Assembly (NCBI GenBank): GCA_043554545.1
Contig: CP121337.1
Span: 1,054,001 to 1,118,000, forward strand
Source of the DNA: UBA7330 sp043554545
GTDB taxonomy: Bacteria > Bacteroidota > Bacteroidia > Cytophagales > Cyclobacteriaceae
Length of the DNA stretch: 64,000 nucleotides
Direction: 5' to 3'
Numbering within the stretch: position 1 is the stretch's first letter; the number at the start of each line of letters is the position of its first letter. Of the stretch, positions 45,809 through 54,753 are shown one piece after another. The notes under the pieces are model-generated. The model was not told the origin of the DNA. It searched no databases and saw nothing but the letters and a program-made list of their open reading frames with translations. The position numbers were made by a program, and so were the translations under genes.

Positions 45809-46828
45809 ATGAAGCATGTTGCAGTAGTTGGATTTGGATTTATGGGGATGACCCACGTAGCCAACATTCTCAAAAATGAGGATTTGAAGTTAGTTGCCAT
45901 TATCGATAAGGATGTTGATGGAATTGAGGAAAAATTATCTGGCAATGCTGGGAATTTTTCGATAGAAGAAATCGATCCTGAACAGCTGAAGAGCATCAAC
46001 AAGTACAACGACCTACAGGCATGTCTGGATAATGAACATCTGGATGCCGTTCATGTATGTGTGCATACGGATCTTCACTACGTAATGGCGAAAATGCTAC
46101 TTACTAAAGGGTTGAATGTTTTTTTAGAAAAACCCATGACGTTGGACATTGAGGAAGGAGAGGAATTGGTCCAACTAGCGCATGAGTATAATTGTATTTT
46201 TATGGTTGGGCATGTGGTACGCTTCATGCCCCCCTACAAGCAACTGAAAAAGTGGATTGAAGATCAAACTTATGGGCAGTTGAAATTTTTGTCCCTGACC
46301 CGTTTTTCAGGTGTCCCACTTTGGGGACAATGGAAAGAGAAGCAAAATGCTTTTGGATCTTCAGGGGGAGCACTTTTTGATTTTTCCATTCACGACATTG
46401 ACTTTGCCAACTACCTTTTTGGCAAGCCAGACAATATCGAGAGTAAGACCTTACCCGGCTATTTGAGCAATCATGATTATATGAGTGCCTTTTGGATCTA
46501 TGACCAGAAAGGTATTCGCGTTAAAATTGAGGGAGGTAATATTTTTCACTCTGCTTTCCCATTTCAGGCGGGCTATCAGGCAGCCTTTGAAAATGCCAGT
46601 ATCTGTTATTCTACCAACAAGCCGGACGTCATACAGGTGGGAACTCATGAGGGACCGACCGAAATCAATGATCTGGATGATTCCGACGGATTCTACAATG
46701 AGATCGCCTATTTCTATCAGTGCATAGAGAAAGGCACACTTCCAGAGGAGTGCTTACCAGAATCCTCACTGGATACAATTAAACTATGCTATCAACACAT
46801 ACAAGAAGATAAACAAGATGAGTACTAA
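45809..46828 (+). CDS. Gfo/Idh/MocA-family NAD(P)-dependent oxidoreductase
   Basis: 339 residues. N-terminal Rossmann fold with GFGFMGMTH (about 7-15), the EKP motif in FLEKPMTLD (about 109) that contacts the ring substrate, and a C-terminal alpha/beta domain with GGALFDFSIHDIDFANYLFG (catalytic Asp/His region). Cytoplasmic, no signal. Family members oxidise a hydroxyl of sugars, sugar nucleotides or inositol to a ketone. Its stop overlaps the start region of the DegT aminotransferase, so the ketone is likely passed on to transamination. Confidence 0.92.
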   Translation: MKHVAVVGFGFMGMTHVANILKNEDLKLVAIIDKDVDGIEEKLSGNAGNFSIEEIDPEQLKSINKYNDLQACLDNEHLDAVHVCVHTDLHYVMAKMLLTKGLNVFLEKPMTLDIEEGEELVQLAHEYNCIFMVGHVVRFMPPYKQLKKWIEDQTYGQLKFLSLTRFSGVPLWGQWKEKQNAFGSSGGALFDFSIHDIDFANYLFGKPDNIESKTLPGYLSNHDYMSAFWIYDQKGIRVKIEGGNIFHSAFPFQAGYQAAFENASICYSTNKPDVIQVGTHEGPTEINDLDDSDGFYNEIAYFYQCIEKGTLPEECLPESSLDTIKLCYQHIQEDKQDEY

Positions 46829-48047
46829 GATGAAGGAACAACTGGCACTATACGGAGGAAGCAAAACGATCACTAAAACTTTCCAGTGGCCAATTTTTGA
46901 TCAATCAGATGTAGATGCAGTGACAGAGGTTGCCAGCTCAGGAAATTGGGGAAATCCTGATTGTAGTGGTTTGGTAGAACAGTTTGAGCAGGAGTATGCA
47001 GCATATTGCGGGAGTAAGTATGCGGTCACCTGTGTAAATGGTTCAGTGGCTTTACGTCTGGCTTTAATTGCCTGTGGAGTAAAACCCGGGGATGAAGTAA
47101 TTGTGCCGCCATATACTTTTATCGCTACTGCGACAGCAGTACTCGAGACCAATTGTGTACCAGTCTTTGTTGATATAGATCCAGACACCTATAACATGGA
47201 TCCGAAGCAAATTGAAGCGGTTATCACTTCCAGAACAAAAGCGATTATACCTGTTCATTTTGCTGGTCAGGCATGTGACATGGATGCGATACTGGCTATC
47301 GCAGGGAAACATAACCTGAGAGTTATTGAAGACGCGGCCCACGCCCATGGGGGAGCGTATAAAGGCAAAAAACTAGGAAGCATTGGAGATGCCGGATGTT
47401 TCAGTTTTCAATCATCAAAAAATCTCACCAGTGGTGAGGGTGGTATTGTGGTAACGGATGATGAGGAACTATATGACCTGATGAATTCACTTCGAAATGT
47501 GGGTAGGGTAAAAGGAGGTGAATGGTATGAGCACCACAACCTGGGCTGCAATTACCGCATTACACAGCTTCAGGCAGCACTCTTGCTTAAACAGCTTGCT
47601 CGACTGGAGCAACAAACACAACAAAGAGAAAAAAATGGAATTTATCTGAATTCACTCATGGAGCAGATAGCTGGTATTCAACCATTGGCGAGGGGTAAAG
47701 GAGAAACACTCCATACCTACCACATCTATATCTTTAAGTATGACAAGACAAAATTTAACAACCTGCCCAAAAAGGAATTTGCTGCCCTATTAGCAGCTGA
47801 AGGCGTACCTTCTTTTATGGGCTATCCGGAACCCTTGTATAAGCAACCGCTGTTTCAGGAAAAGAATTTTATGTGTTATGCCATTCCCGAGGAAGTGGAC
47901 TATAGGCAGGTATCTTGTCCGGAGACCGAAAAAGCTTGTTATGAAGATGCAGTCTGGGTTTTGCAACATGCCATGTTAGGCACCAAGGAAGATATGGATC
48001 AGATAGCTAAGGCTATTTTAAAGATTCAGGAGGCAGTAACTTCCTGA
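46818..48047 (+). CDS. DegT/DnrJ/EryC1/StrS PLP-dependent aminotransferase
   Basis: 409 residues. Type-I aminotransferase fold: PPYTFIATATAVLE, VIEDAAHAHG (Asp holding the PLP nitrogen) and the internal aldimine lysine Lys201 in SSKNLTSGEGG. C-terminal GCNYRITQLQAALL is typical. The family transaminates keto-sugars or keto-cyclitols. The ATG at 46818 overlaps the preceding gene by 11 bp; ATG 46830 would remove the overlap. Together with the preceding oxidoreductase it forms the usual oxidise-then-aminate pair (or the reverse route in catabolism). Confidence 0.93.
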   Translation: MSTKMKEQLALYGGSKTITKTFQWPIFDQSDVDAVTEVASSGNWGNPDCSGLVEQFEQEYAAYCGSKYAVTCVNGSVALRLALIACGVKPGDEVIVPPYTFIATATAVLETNCVPVFVDIDPDTYNMDPKQIEAVITSRTKAIIPVHFAGQACDMDAILAIAGKHNLRVIEDAAHAHGGAYKGKKLGSIGDAGCFSFQSSKNLTSGEGGIVVTDDEELYDLMNSLRNVGRVKGGEWYEHHNLGCNYRITQLQAALLLKQLARLEQQTQQREKNGIYLNSLMEQIAGIQPLARGKGETLHTYHIYIFKYDKTKFNNLPKKEFAALLAAEGVPSFMGYPEPLYKQPLFQEKNFMCYAIPEEVDYRQVSCPETEKACYEDAVWVLQHAMLGTKEDMDQIAKAILKIQEAVTS

Positions 48048-48164
48048 TTATAATCACCTCATGAAACTTGTTGTTTGATTAGTTATAATTGATTTCCTGA
48101 TAGTCCACAAGCATTAATAATTGGTATCTATTATTGAAAACATGTGCATACTAATTAAATACCA

Positions 48165-50480
48165 ATGATCAGAAATCAATTCAAAAAGGCTGCAGGTGTC
48201 AGTCTTGTCATACTACTCACTCTTTTACCTTTATTAAGTCACCAGGTTACCGCTCAAAACCAGGAAAAGTTCTGGACGGCCATAACGGATGAAGTATATC
48301 TCCAGGAGGTGTCTCAAAAGATCCCATTTGATCAACCGGTAAAATCAATAGGCATTTACGATGACCAGGTTTTTGGTTTAATCGAAAATCAGATTTATCA
48401 GCTTAAAAATGATCAACTGGAATCACTGAAGAAGGCTCCACAAAATGTTAACCGGCTAATTTCTATTGATGAAAATCTTTGGGCATTGGGGGATGAAGGA
48501 ACCTGGCGCTTTGATGGAAAATCATGGATTAAATTGTCTGATCTGATGTTTGTGGATATGTGTATGCATCAGCAAACACTTCACGCTGCGACAAAGGAAG
48601 AAATCTTTCAGCTCGTTGAGAATCAATTCATCACTATAAAACCTGAAGGTGGTTACTACAACAGTGACATCACTACATTAATGGAGGATGGGACGCAGCT
48701 TCACACAGATCCGGTTAGGTTGGGGCCCATAGAAAAAATTGAGTCCTATAGCGGGACTTTACACGTGTTGCGCCCTGACCAACTCATCCAGTTTGATGGA
48801 AAAATTGTCAATACAGATTTTATCGATTGGGGTAAGCTTCCATCTAAGCAAGCGAATGATTTACAATCATTTGGCAGTAAGTTATATATCAGTACAGACA
48901 GAGGGTTGGCAGAATTGCGTGGAGCAAAAATGGAGGTCCTCAAAGGTGAAGATGGGCTACCAGTAGAAAATACAGTTTCCCTTACCAGGGGGTTTGACAA
49001 TGATTTGTGGATTGGAACCAGAAGAGGTGCTGTGAGGATGCTAGCTAATGAATGGCAATATTTTGGAGCGGGACAGTGGTTGCCCAATAACCAGGTAAAT
49101 GATATAGCAGTAACGAGTGATAAAGTGGTCATTGCAACGGATGGCGGAATTGGAATTATCACTTATGAGCCCTACACACTAGAAAAGAAATCATCCTATT
49201 ATGAGCGACATCTTAATGAATGGGGACATAAAAGGCTTGGGTTTATTCAAACTTTATATAAAAAAGATGGTGAATGGATTCGGTCTGTCAGTGACAACGA
49301 TGGTGCACATACAGCCACCTACCTGGCAGCCATGAGTTATAAATATAAGGTTACAGGTGATGAAACAGCACGAAAGGAAGCAGTGAATTCTTTCTATGCC
49401 ATGCTTTGGTTAGAAAGGATTACCCCAATTGACGGATTTTTTGCCAGATCGATTTATTCGATCAAAGGAGATAAAGGCGGTTTGAGCAGATTTGGGTCAG
49501 GTGGCCTTCCAGCTAAGTATTACCTTTCAAAAGATGGTAATTTCAACTGGAAAGGAGATACCTCAAGTGATGAAGTGACTGCTCATTTCTATTCCGTTTC
49601 CGTATTTCATGACTTAGTTGCTCAAGGAGAAGAGAAGGAGTTGGCAAAAGAACATTTAATCAGAATTGCCACTTACATTCTGGAGAATGATTGGATGTTG
49701 ATAGATATGGACGGGGAGCCAACTCGTTGGGGACGTTGGAACCCGGAGTACCTTTTAAGACCTTATGGTTACAATGACCGAGGTTTGAATGGGCTTGAAG
49801 CGCTATCTTTTATGCAGACAGCTTACGCCCTATCCGGAGATGAGAAATTCATGGAGGGCTATGAAGAGCTTGTAGGTTTTGGATACCTCACCAATACGCT
49901 TAGGCAGAAAAATACTTTCCCGCCTTCTACACTCGCTCCCTGGGATGATAACCTGGCTTTTGAATCTTATCAAACCATTCTTAAGTATACGGAGGATCCT
50001 ATGTACAAATCATTCTTATTGAGGAGTCTGGAAAGAACCTACGAAATCAAGCGCATGGAACACATTCCCTGGTTTAATTACACCTATGGAGCGTTTACCA
50101 ACAATGATTTTGATAATGAGCAGTGTGTCAAACACTTGCGTGCCTGGACATTGGATTGCTTGGCTTATCCTTTTAGCAATTCCCACAGAGATGACCTATT
50201 CGTTGAACCTGGCTATACTTCTTATGAAGGTGGGGTGAAAGCGATATCACCCAGAGAATCAATTGTGATGAGAGGTAGCAGACCAGCGACAGTTCTGGAT
50301 GGTGGAAATGGGGTGCTGGTTTTTGAGCCAACAGGATTCTTAAGGGATTACTGGATGGGAAGATATTATGGTTTTATTGAAGCGCCGCTAACAAAGGAAC
50401 CATCACTGCTGAAAGTCGAGCCTAGAAATATGCAATTCGGAGCAGAACCTTATAAAGGGCCAGGGAGACCTGACTTCTAA
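48165..50480 (+). CDS. Exported regulator-type propeller + alpha/alpha toroid protein (paralogue 2)
   Basis: 771 residues with a signal peptide (ending HQVTAQ), not a lipoprotein. A weakly repeated propeller (about 35-335; NDLWIGTRRGAVRML) is followed by an all-helical domain (about 345-745). It shares with 3706-5955 the motifs GFFARS, SKDGNFNWKGDTSSDE (Glu470), DMDGEPTRWGRW, a SNSHRDDLFVEP segment and a final DYWMGRYYG. No membrane helix or kinase. Probably an exported carbohydrate-active enzyme; the conserved Asp/Glu/Trp residues fit a catalytic cleft but no known family was recognised. Last gene of its cluster, 117 bp after DegT, and followed by a 21-bp hairpin. Confidence 0.7.
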   Translation: MIRNQFKKAAGVSLVILLTLLPLLSHQVTAQNQEKFWTAITDEVYLQEVSQKIPFDQPVKSIGIYDDQVFGLIENQIYQLKNDQLESLKKAPQNVNRLISIDENLWALGDEGTWRFDGKSWIKLSDLMFVDMCMHQQTLHAATKEEIFQLVENQFITIKPEGGYYNSDITTLMEDGTQLHTDPVRLGPIEKIESYSGTLHVLRPDQLIQFDGKIVNTDFIDWGKLPSKQANDLQSFGSKLYISTDRGLAELRGAKMEVLKGEDGLPVENTVSLTRGFDNDLWIGTRRGAVRMLANEWQYFGAGQWLPNNQVNDIAVTSDKVVIATDGGIGIITYEPYTLEKKSSYYERHLNEWGHKRLGFIQTLYKKDGEWIRSVSDNDGAHTATYLAAMSYKYKVTGDETARKEAVNSFYAMLWLERITPIDGFFARSIYSIKGDKGGLSRFGSGGLPAKYYLSKDGNFNWKGDTSSDEVTAHFYSVSVFHDLVAQGEEKELAKEHLIRIATYILENDWMLIDMDGEPTRWGRWNPEYLLRPYGYNDRGLNGLEALSFMQTAYALSGDEKFMEGYEELVGFGYLTNTLRQKNTFPPSTLAPWDDNLAFESYQTILKYTEDPMYKSFLLRSLERTYEIKRMEHIPWFNYTYGAFTNNDFDNEQCVKHLRAWTLDCLAYPFSNSHRDDLFVEPGYTSYEGGVKAISPRESIVMRGSRPATVLDGGNGVLVFEPTGFLRDYWMGRYYGFIEAPLTKEPSLLKVEPRNMQFGAEPYKGPGRPDF

Positions 50481-50504
50481 GGTTTGGTTATTTGGCCTTG
50501 GTTT

Positions 50505-50550
50505 AAACAACAAAAGTTTTTTTCCAGTCGGAAAAAAACTTTTGTTGTTT
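50505..50550. terminator. Strong bidirectional terminator between convergent genes
   Basis: Perfect 21-bp inverted repeat (50505-50525 with 50530-50550) with the four-base loop AGTC. A/T runs near the apex give it an AT-rich long stem. It separates the propeller/toroid gene from GH2. Confidence 0.75.
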
Positions 50551-50569
50551 CTAAGCAGGGGTCTTAGAA

Positions 50570-50674
50570 CCTTAGTGTTCCGCAGGGTCACTAAGGATGG
50601 TAAAGATGGAGTCTGAAATTTCTTGAGTCAAAGACTCAATTTCATTTACGAATCCGTAGAGAAACGCTACGGAT
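50570..50674. repeat. Three tandem hairpins after the terminator
   Basis: Perfect stems: CCTTAGTG/CACTAAGG (50570-50577, 50589-50596), TTGAGTC/GACTCAA (50623-50629, 50633-50639) and ATCCGTAG/CTACGGAT (50652-50659, 50667-50674). No gene is present in 50481-50720. Confidence 0.7.
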
Positions 50675-50720
50675 AGCTGGACTGTAATTAGGAAATCATG
50701 TTACCACTTGAAGTCGTGCA

Positions 50721-53429
50721 TCAGATCTTTAATTTCCCCTTCAGGTTAATACCCTGTACCTGGATCTGCAATTGATCTGATTGCAGATCTTTGCCATGAA
50801 ATTTTAGGTTCAGGGTTTTTGATTCACCGGGTGGAAGTGAGAGATAATTGTCACTCCAAAAGACCGGTAAGATCGATGATCCATCAGAGGCTTTGGTAGC
50901 ATTCAGCTCAATAAAGAAGGCCAGTTGATCAGCTGGGTTTTTCACCGTCACTTTCACTTCCCATTCGTCACCCTCTGAGATGATTTCCTTCACAACTTCA
51001 ATTTCAACTTTCTCCATTGAGTTGATCGCCTTGTAATCCGCATACTCTTTTTGTGGCGTATAGAACCATAGGGTATTCGGGTAGTCCATTTTATCCTTTT
51101 TGGTGGCTAACCAGTAGAAATTATCAGAGATAACTTCATTGCCTTTGGTGAGTTTCAGGTCAAGGAAGTAAACATTTCGGGTGCCTTTCAGCTCCGGTAG
51201 CTTCAGTAGCTCTGCGACTTCATCCGCTCCAAGGCTTATCGTTTTCTCCTCTTCAAAAACCACGTTTGAATTCGTATCATAGATGCGGATATGGGCTTTT
51301 ACACTTTCAAGTGAAGACAAGCCATCATTGCTGGCATATACTTTTTGATTGTCGTAATTATAGATCAAGGTGGCTTTTTGACCTGCCTTTTGGGTTCCAA
51401 AATAGGCGCCTGTCGGCATCAGATAATAGTCATATAATTGCCAGTACATCTCAGGCCATGGCGAGTTTAGCATCCATTGGACAACGCCTGTTGTGGTTGG
51501 CCTATTGACCACATGTGCTTCAAACATGGGTCGGATAGCTTCGTAGTTCATCAATTGGGCCTTCAAGGTTAATTCTTCCAGGTCCTGTGGTTCACCATAG
51601 CGATTATTCAATGCAGTGAGATATACTTTTACGCTGTTAAAGTCCTTTCTCCCGGAATGATAGTTCCACATCTCATTAGCCGGAGGCCAGAGGTATTCCT
51701 CTGGTATCATTTTTTTAATACTTTCTATTGTTGGTATCTGAGGCCCGGGACCTGTTTCTGAGTTGAAACCGTAAGCACCACCATACTGATCATCCTCATA
51801 CCAGTAGATCGGAGGCACATATTCATAGGGTCCCAGCATTTTCATTCCGGAAGTTCCTGATATTTCACTCTCAAATTCTCCAGCAGAGATGAGCAGTGAG
51901 CGTGTGCCATCATATTGCTTAAGTGTTTCACTATACATCTTTTCCAGCCTTGGTTTTGGCATAGCGTCACTACCTACTGCCCAGCAGTAGATACTCGGAT
52001 GGTTTCTTAGCCATTTCACCTGGTGTTTCAGATATTCGTCAAGTAGATCTTCTTCTGAGGCGGTAAGCTTCACGCCGTTTAATTCAGTACTTTCAGCAAT
52101 GGACATGCTCTCATCGTACTCATCTGAAACTACCAGCGGTAAGCCGAGGTAATCCGGCCATTCCCATTGACAACTCCAGCCGACCATCAGAAGAATGCCA
52201 TTTTGATCACATAGATCATAGATGTTATGATTGTTACCCCAGAATCCTTCAAATCGTAAAGAGTTCATGTTCATTTCCTTCACATATCTTATCTGTGCCT
52301 CATCTTTTTCTGGCATGTACCGAAGAAAGAGATCATCTACCCAGCCGCCACTCTTCTGCATGACTTTTCTTCCATTTACACTATATCCGCGTACTCCTGA
52401 ATCATTTAAATAGGTCTCTATGGTCCTGATACCAAATTTCACTATCTGCTCATCTAGTAAAGTGCTTCCTTCATAAACCTCCAGTTTCAATTCATGCATA
52501 TTGGGATCGCCCAAACCATTTGGCCACCAAAGCTTAGGGTTTTGAATAACCAATTCCTGGAATTCCTGGGGGGATAGGGAGAAGGTTTTAGTTTCATTTG
52601 ATTTTAACCCTACAGATTTGGAGATGCTACTGCCTGCCACTGATGCAGAAACAGTGACCTCCTTTTCTATGTTATCCAGATTAGCAAGTTCACCTGAGAT
52701 GGTCAGGCTAGCCTCTTTCAAGGTTTCGGTATTTACATCTGTTTGAACAAAAGGATCATTGATCGCTACTTTTCCTGTTCTTTTTAGGCGTATGTCCCGG
52801 TAAATCCCCATGTACTTATCAGGAGGTGTTGGAGCCCAATCCACGAAACCCATGTAAAAATCTCTGGTTTGGGGTGGTATGATTTCAAAGACCAATAGGT
52901 TGTTGTCTTTTATTGACCTGGTGACGTCTAATTCAAATTGGCGAAAGGCTCCGAACAGGGTATCCTGGGAGGCAATGAGTGTTCCATTTAGCCAAATATT
53001 TGCACGATAATTGATGCCATCAATAAATAGCCTCAACGATTCTTTATTTGAGTTAAAGGCTTCAACCTCAAATGATTTTTTATAGAACCAGGATTTTTCG
53101 AAGGGCTCTGATGGAATCTTTGCAAGGTTATCACCAAAAAAGGGATCCTTATAGACACCTGCATCAATCAATGCACCTAAAACCGTGGAAGGCACTTTCA
53201 CATCCACCCATTCATCTCCTGATTGATCAGAGGTGGATATGGAGACGCCTGTTGCATCTGTTTTTTCCGAGGAGATAATCTGCCATCCTTCTCTTAGCAC
53301 AACTTCATTTACCGTTGGATTAGTGGTACAGGATGCCAACATGAGCAATAAGCAAAGGAAAACAACCAATTTGCTGATTAATAAGGCCTTGAATCTGAAT
53401 GTTTTTGTTCTCATTTTCAGAAGAATCAT
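50721..53429 (-). CDS. GH2 lipoprotein, exo-beta-glucosaminidase-type active site
   Basis: 902-residue lipoprotein (lipobox LMLASC); ATG at 53414 is an equally good start. GH2 layout: sugar-binding jelly-roll domain (about 40-215; IWLNGTLI), Ig-like domain, TIM barrel (about 355-665) and further C-terminal beta domains. The usual GH2 acid motif NE is replaced by GSD (Asp488, in YCWAVGSDAMP), and the nucleophile is in GFNSETGPG (Glu558). That combination, 70 residues apart, matches the exo-beta-D-glucosaminidase subfamily (CsxA type, Asp469/Glu541). The substrate could be a GlcN-containing oligosaccharide. Follows the XylR-like gene by 121 bp. Confidence 0.85.
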   Translation of the reverse strand: MILLKMRTKTFRFKALLISKLVVFLCLLLMLASCTTNPTVNEVVLREGWQIISSEKTDATGVSISTSDQSGDEWVDVKVPSTVLGALIDAGVYKDPFFGDNLAKIPSEPFEKSWFYKKSFEVEAFNSNKESLRLFIDGINYRANIWLNGTLIASQDTLFGAFRQFELDVTRSIKDNNLLVFEIIPPQTRDFYMGFVDWAPTPPDKYMGIYRDIRLKRTGKVAINDPFVQTDVNTETLKEASLTISGELANLDNIEKEVTVSASVAGSSISKSVGLKSNETKTFSLSPQEFQELVIQNPKLWWPNGLGDPNMHELKLEVYEGSTLLDEQIVKFGIRTIETYLNDSGVRGYSVNGRKVMQKSGGWVDDLFLRYMPEKDEAQIRYVKEMNMNSLRFEGFWGNNHNIYDLCDQNGILLMVGWSCQWEWPDYLGLPLVVSDEYDESMSIAESTELNGVKLTASEEDLLDEYLKHQVKWLRNHPSIYCWAVGSDAMPKPRLEKMYSETLKQYDGTRSLLISAGEFESEISGTSGMKMLGPYEYVPPIYWYEDDQYGGAYGFNSETGPGPQIPTIESIKKMIPEEYLWPPANEMWNYHSGRKDFNSVKVYLTALNNRYGEPQDLEELTLKAQLMNYEAIRPMFEAHVVNRPTTTGVVQWMLNSPWPEMYWQLYDYYLMPTGAYFGTQKAGQKATLIYNYDNQKVYASNDGLSSLESVKAHIRIYDTNSNVVFEEEKTISLGADEVAELLKLPELKGTRNVYFLDLKLTKGNEVISDNFYWLATKKDKMDYPNTLWFYTPQKEYADYKAINSMEKVEIEVVKEIISEGDEWEVKVTVKNPADQLAFFIELNATKASDGSSILPVFWSDNYLSLPPGESKTLNLKFHGKDLQSDQLQIQVQGINLKGKLKI

Positions 53430-53550
53430 TTGTTATTAAAATTTTACTAAATACCGGAAAATATGCAGTTATAATACTGCGCTTATTTGATATGGACTAT
53501 AACAATGGAAAACAAATCTGACTATTCAATCATGTACTTCTGCTGAAAGT

Positions 53551-54723
53551 CTACTTTTCCTTTTCAATAAGATATTTTTTTCTGTATTCGGAAGGTGTGC
53601 AGCCTTTGATTTGTTTAAACTGATGTGCAATGTTTTTACTGTCATTGAGACCTAAATCCACTGCAATTTCAAAAATGGAGGCGTCAGTTTCCAGCAGCTT
53701 CTTGGTGAATTTTTCAATTCTTAAGTTGAAGATGTATTCGTAAACGGGATGTCCTGTTACTTTTTGAAATCTCATTTCAAGTGACCTTCTAGATAAGGGC
53801 ACCTGCTTCAGTACATCGCTCACTTTCATGTTGTTTTCGATGTTGTTGTGGATATACTTAAGTGCAGTGCCGATGTATTCATCCTTGGCTGCGTAAATGT
53901 CCGTAGAATTCCTTGTTACTACTTGTGTGGGCTCAACTACGATGTCATAATATTCCTTGTTTTTAGTGCGGATCATGGTATGCAAGAGTCTGGCTGCCTC
54001 ATACCCTCCTTTGATGATGTCCAGACTAATGCTGGAGAGGGGAGGGTCGCATAGATTGCATAGCATTTCATCATTGTCGACGCCCAATACGGCAACTTCT
54101 TCAGGAATACGAATATTGCTTACCCTGCACGCTTCGGTGATATGCATCCCCTGATTGTCATCACAAGCCATTAGCGCTATTGGCTTTGGCAAGGATTTTA
54201 ACCATTTGCTTAGTGCTGAGGGTTTGTAGTACCACAGCTCACGGTATTTAAACCTTCTGTTGTGTTCAAACTGATGGACATCGTAGCCCTCTTCTTTGAT
54301 TCTGTTTTCGAAACCCTGTAGCCGTTCTCTGGACCAAACAATGTTTTTGAATCCGTAGTAAGCGAAATTCTTAAATCCTTTTCTAAGAAAGTATTCGGCA
54401 CCCATTCTTCCGGTATTGAGGTAGTCTCCAGTAATATTTGGGATGTTAACTTGTCTTTCCTTAAAATCCTGGGCGACTACTGCAAGTCCTGCGTCCATCA
54501 AATTTTCTACATTGGAGTCAGAGTAGAATTGCCCGATGATGCCATTGGCATCCCATTCTTTGGCCCATTTGAGGATGCCATCAACCCCATTTGCTTCTCT
54601 AAAATATCCGGGCATTCGGCAAAACACCCAGGGCCCATATTTATGAGAATACTTGGTAATGCCCTTCAATAGGCTTGTACCGTATTCTTCACCAAAATCC
54701 GTTAAGAGAATTATCTTGATCAT
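53551..54723 (-). CDS. XylR-type transcription regulator (sugar-binding domain + AraC HTH)
   Basis: 390 residues. Residues about 1-275 form a periplasmic-binding-protein/LacI-like sugar sensor (KIILLTDFGEEYG, then MACDDNQGMHITEACR and VAVLGVDNDEMLCNL), and about 285-385 an AraC-type double HTH with FEIAVDLGLNDSKNIAHQFK and GCTPSEYRKKY. Typical XylR-like regulators bind a free sugar and activate nearby transport and hydrolase genes. Its neighbours (ROK kinase, MFS transporter, GH2) suggest it controls the amino-sugar branch. Cytoplasmic, no signal. Confidence 0.92.
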   Translation of the reverse strand: MIKIILLTDFGEEYGTSLLKGITKYSHKYGPWVFCRMPGYFREANGVDGILKWAKEWDANGIIGQFYSDSNVENLMDAGLAVVAQDFKERQVNIPNITGDYLNTGRMGAEYFLRKGFKNFAYYGFKNIVWSRERLQGFENRIKEEGYDVHQFEHNRRFKYRELWYYKPSALSKWLKSLPKPIALMACDDNQGMHITEACRVSNIRIPEEVAVLGVDNDEMLCNLCDPPLSSISLDIIKGGYEAARLLHTMIRTKNKEYYDIVVEPTQVVTRNSTDIYAAKDEYIGTALKYIHNNIENNMKVSDVLKQVPLSRRSLEMRFQKVTGHPVYEYIFNLRIEKFTKKLLETDASIFEIAVDLGLNDSKNIAHQFKQIKGCTPSEYRKKYLIEKEK

Positions 54724-54753
54724 TGAAACATTAAATTACAATGATCTGCGGTT

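Noticed and set aside
50721..53429. Assigning the GH2 to GPI-anchor GlcN removal
   Set aside because: GPI glucosamine is alpha-linked to inositol, whereas GH2 enzymes cleave beta bonds; the active-site pattern supports beta-GlcN only.
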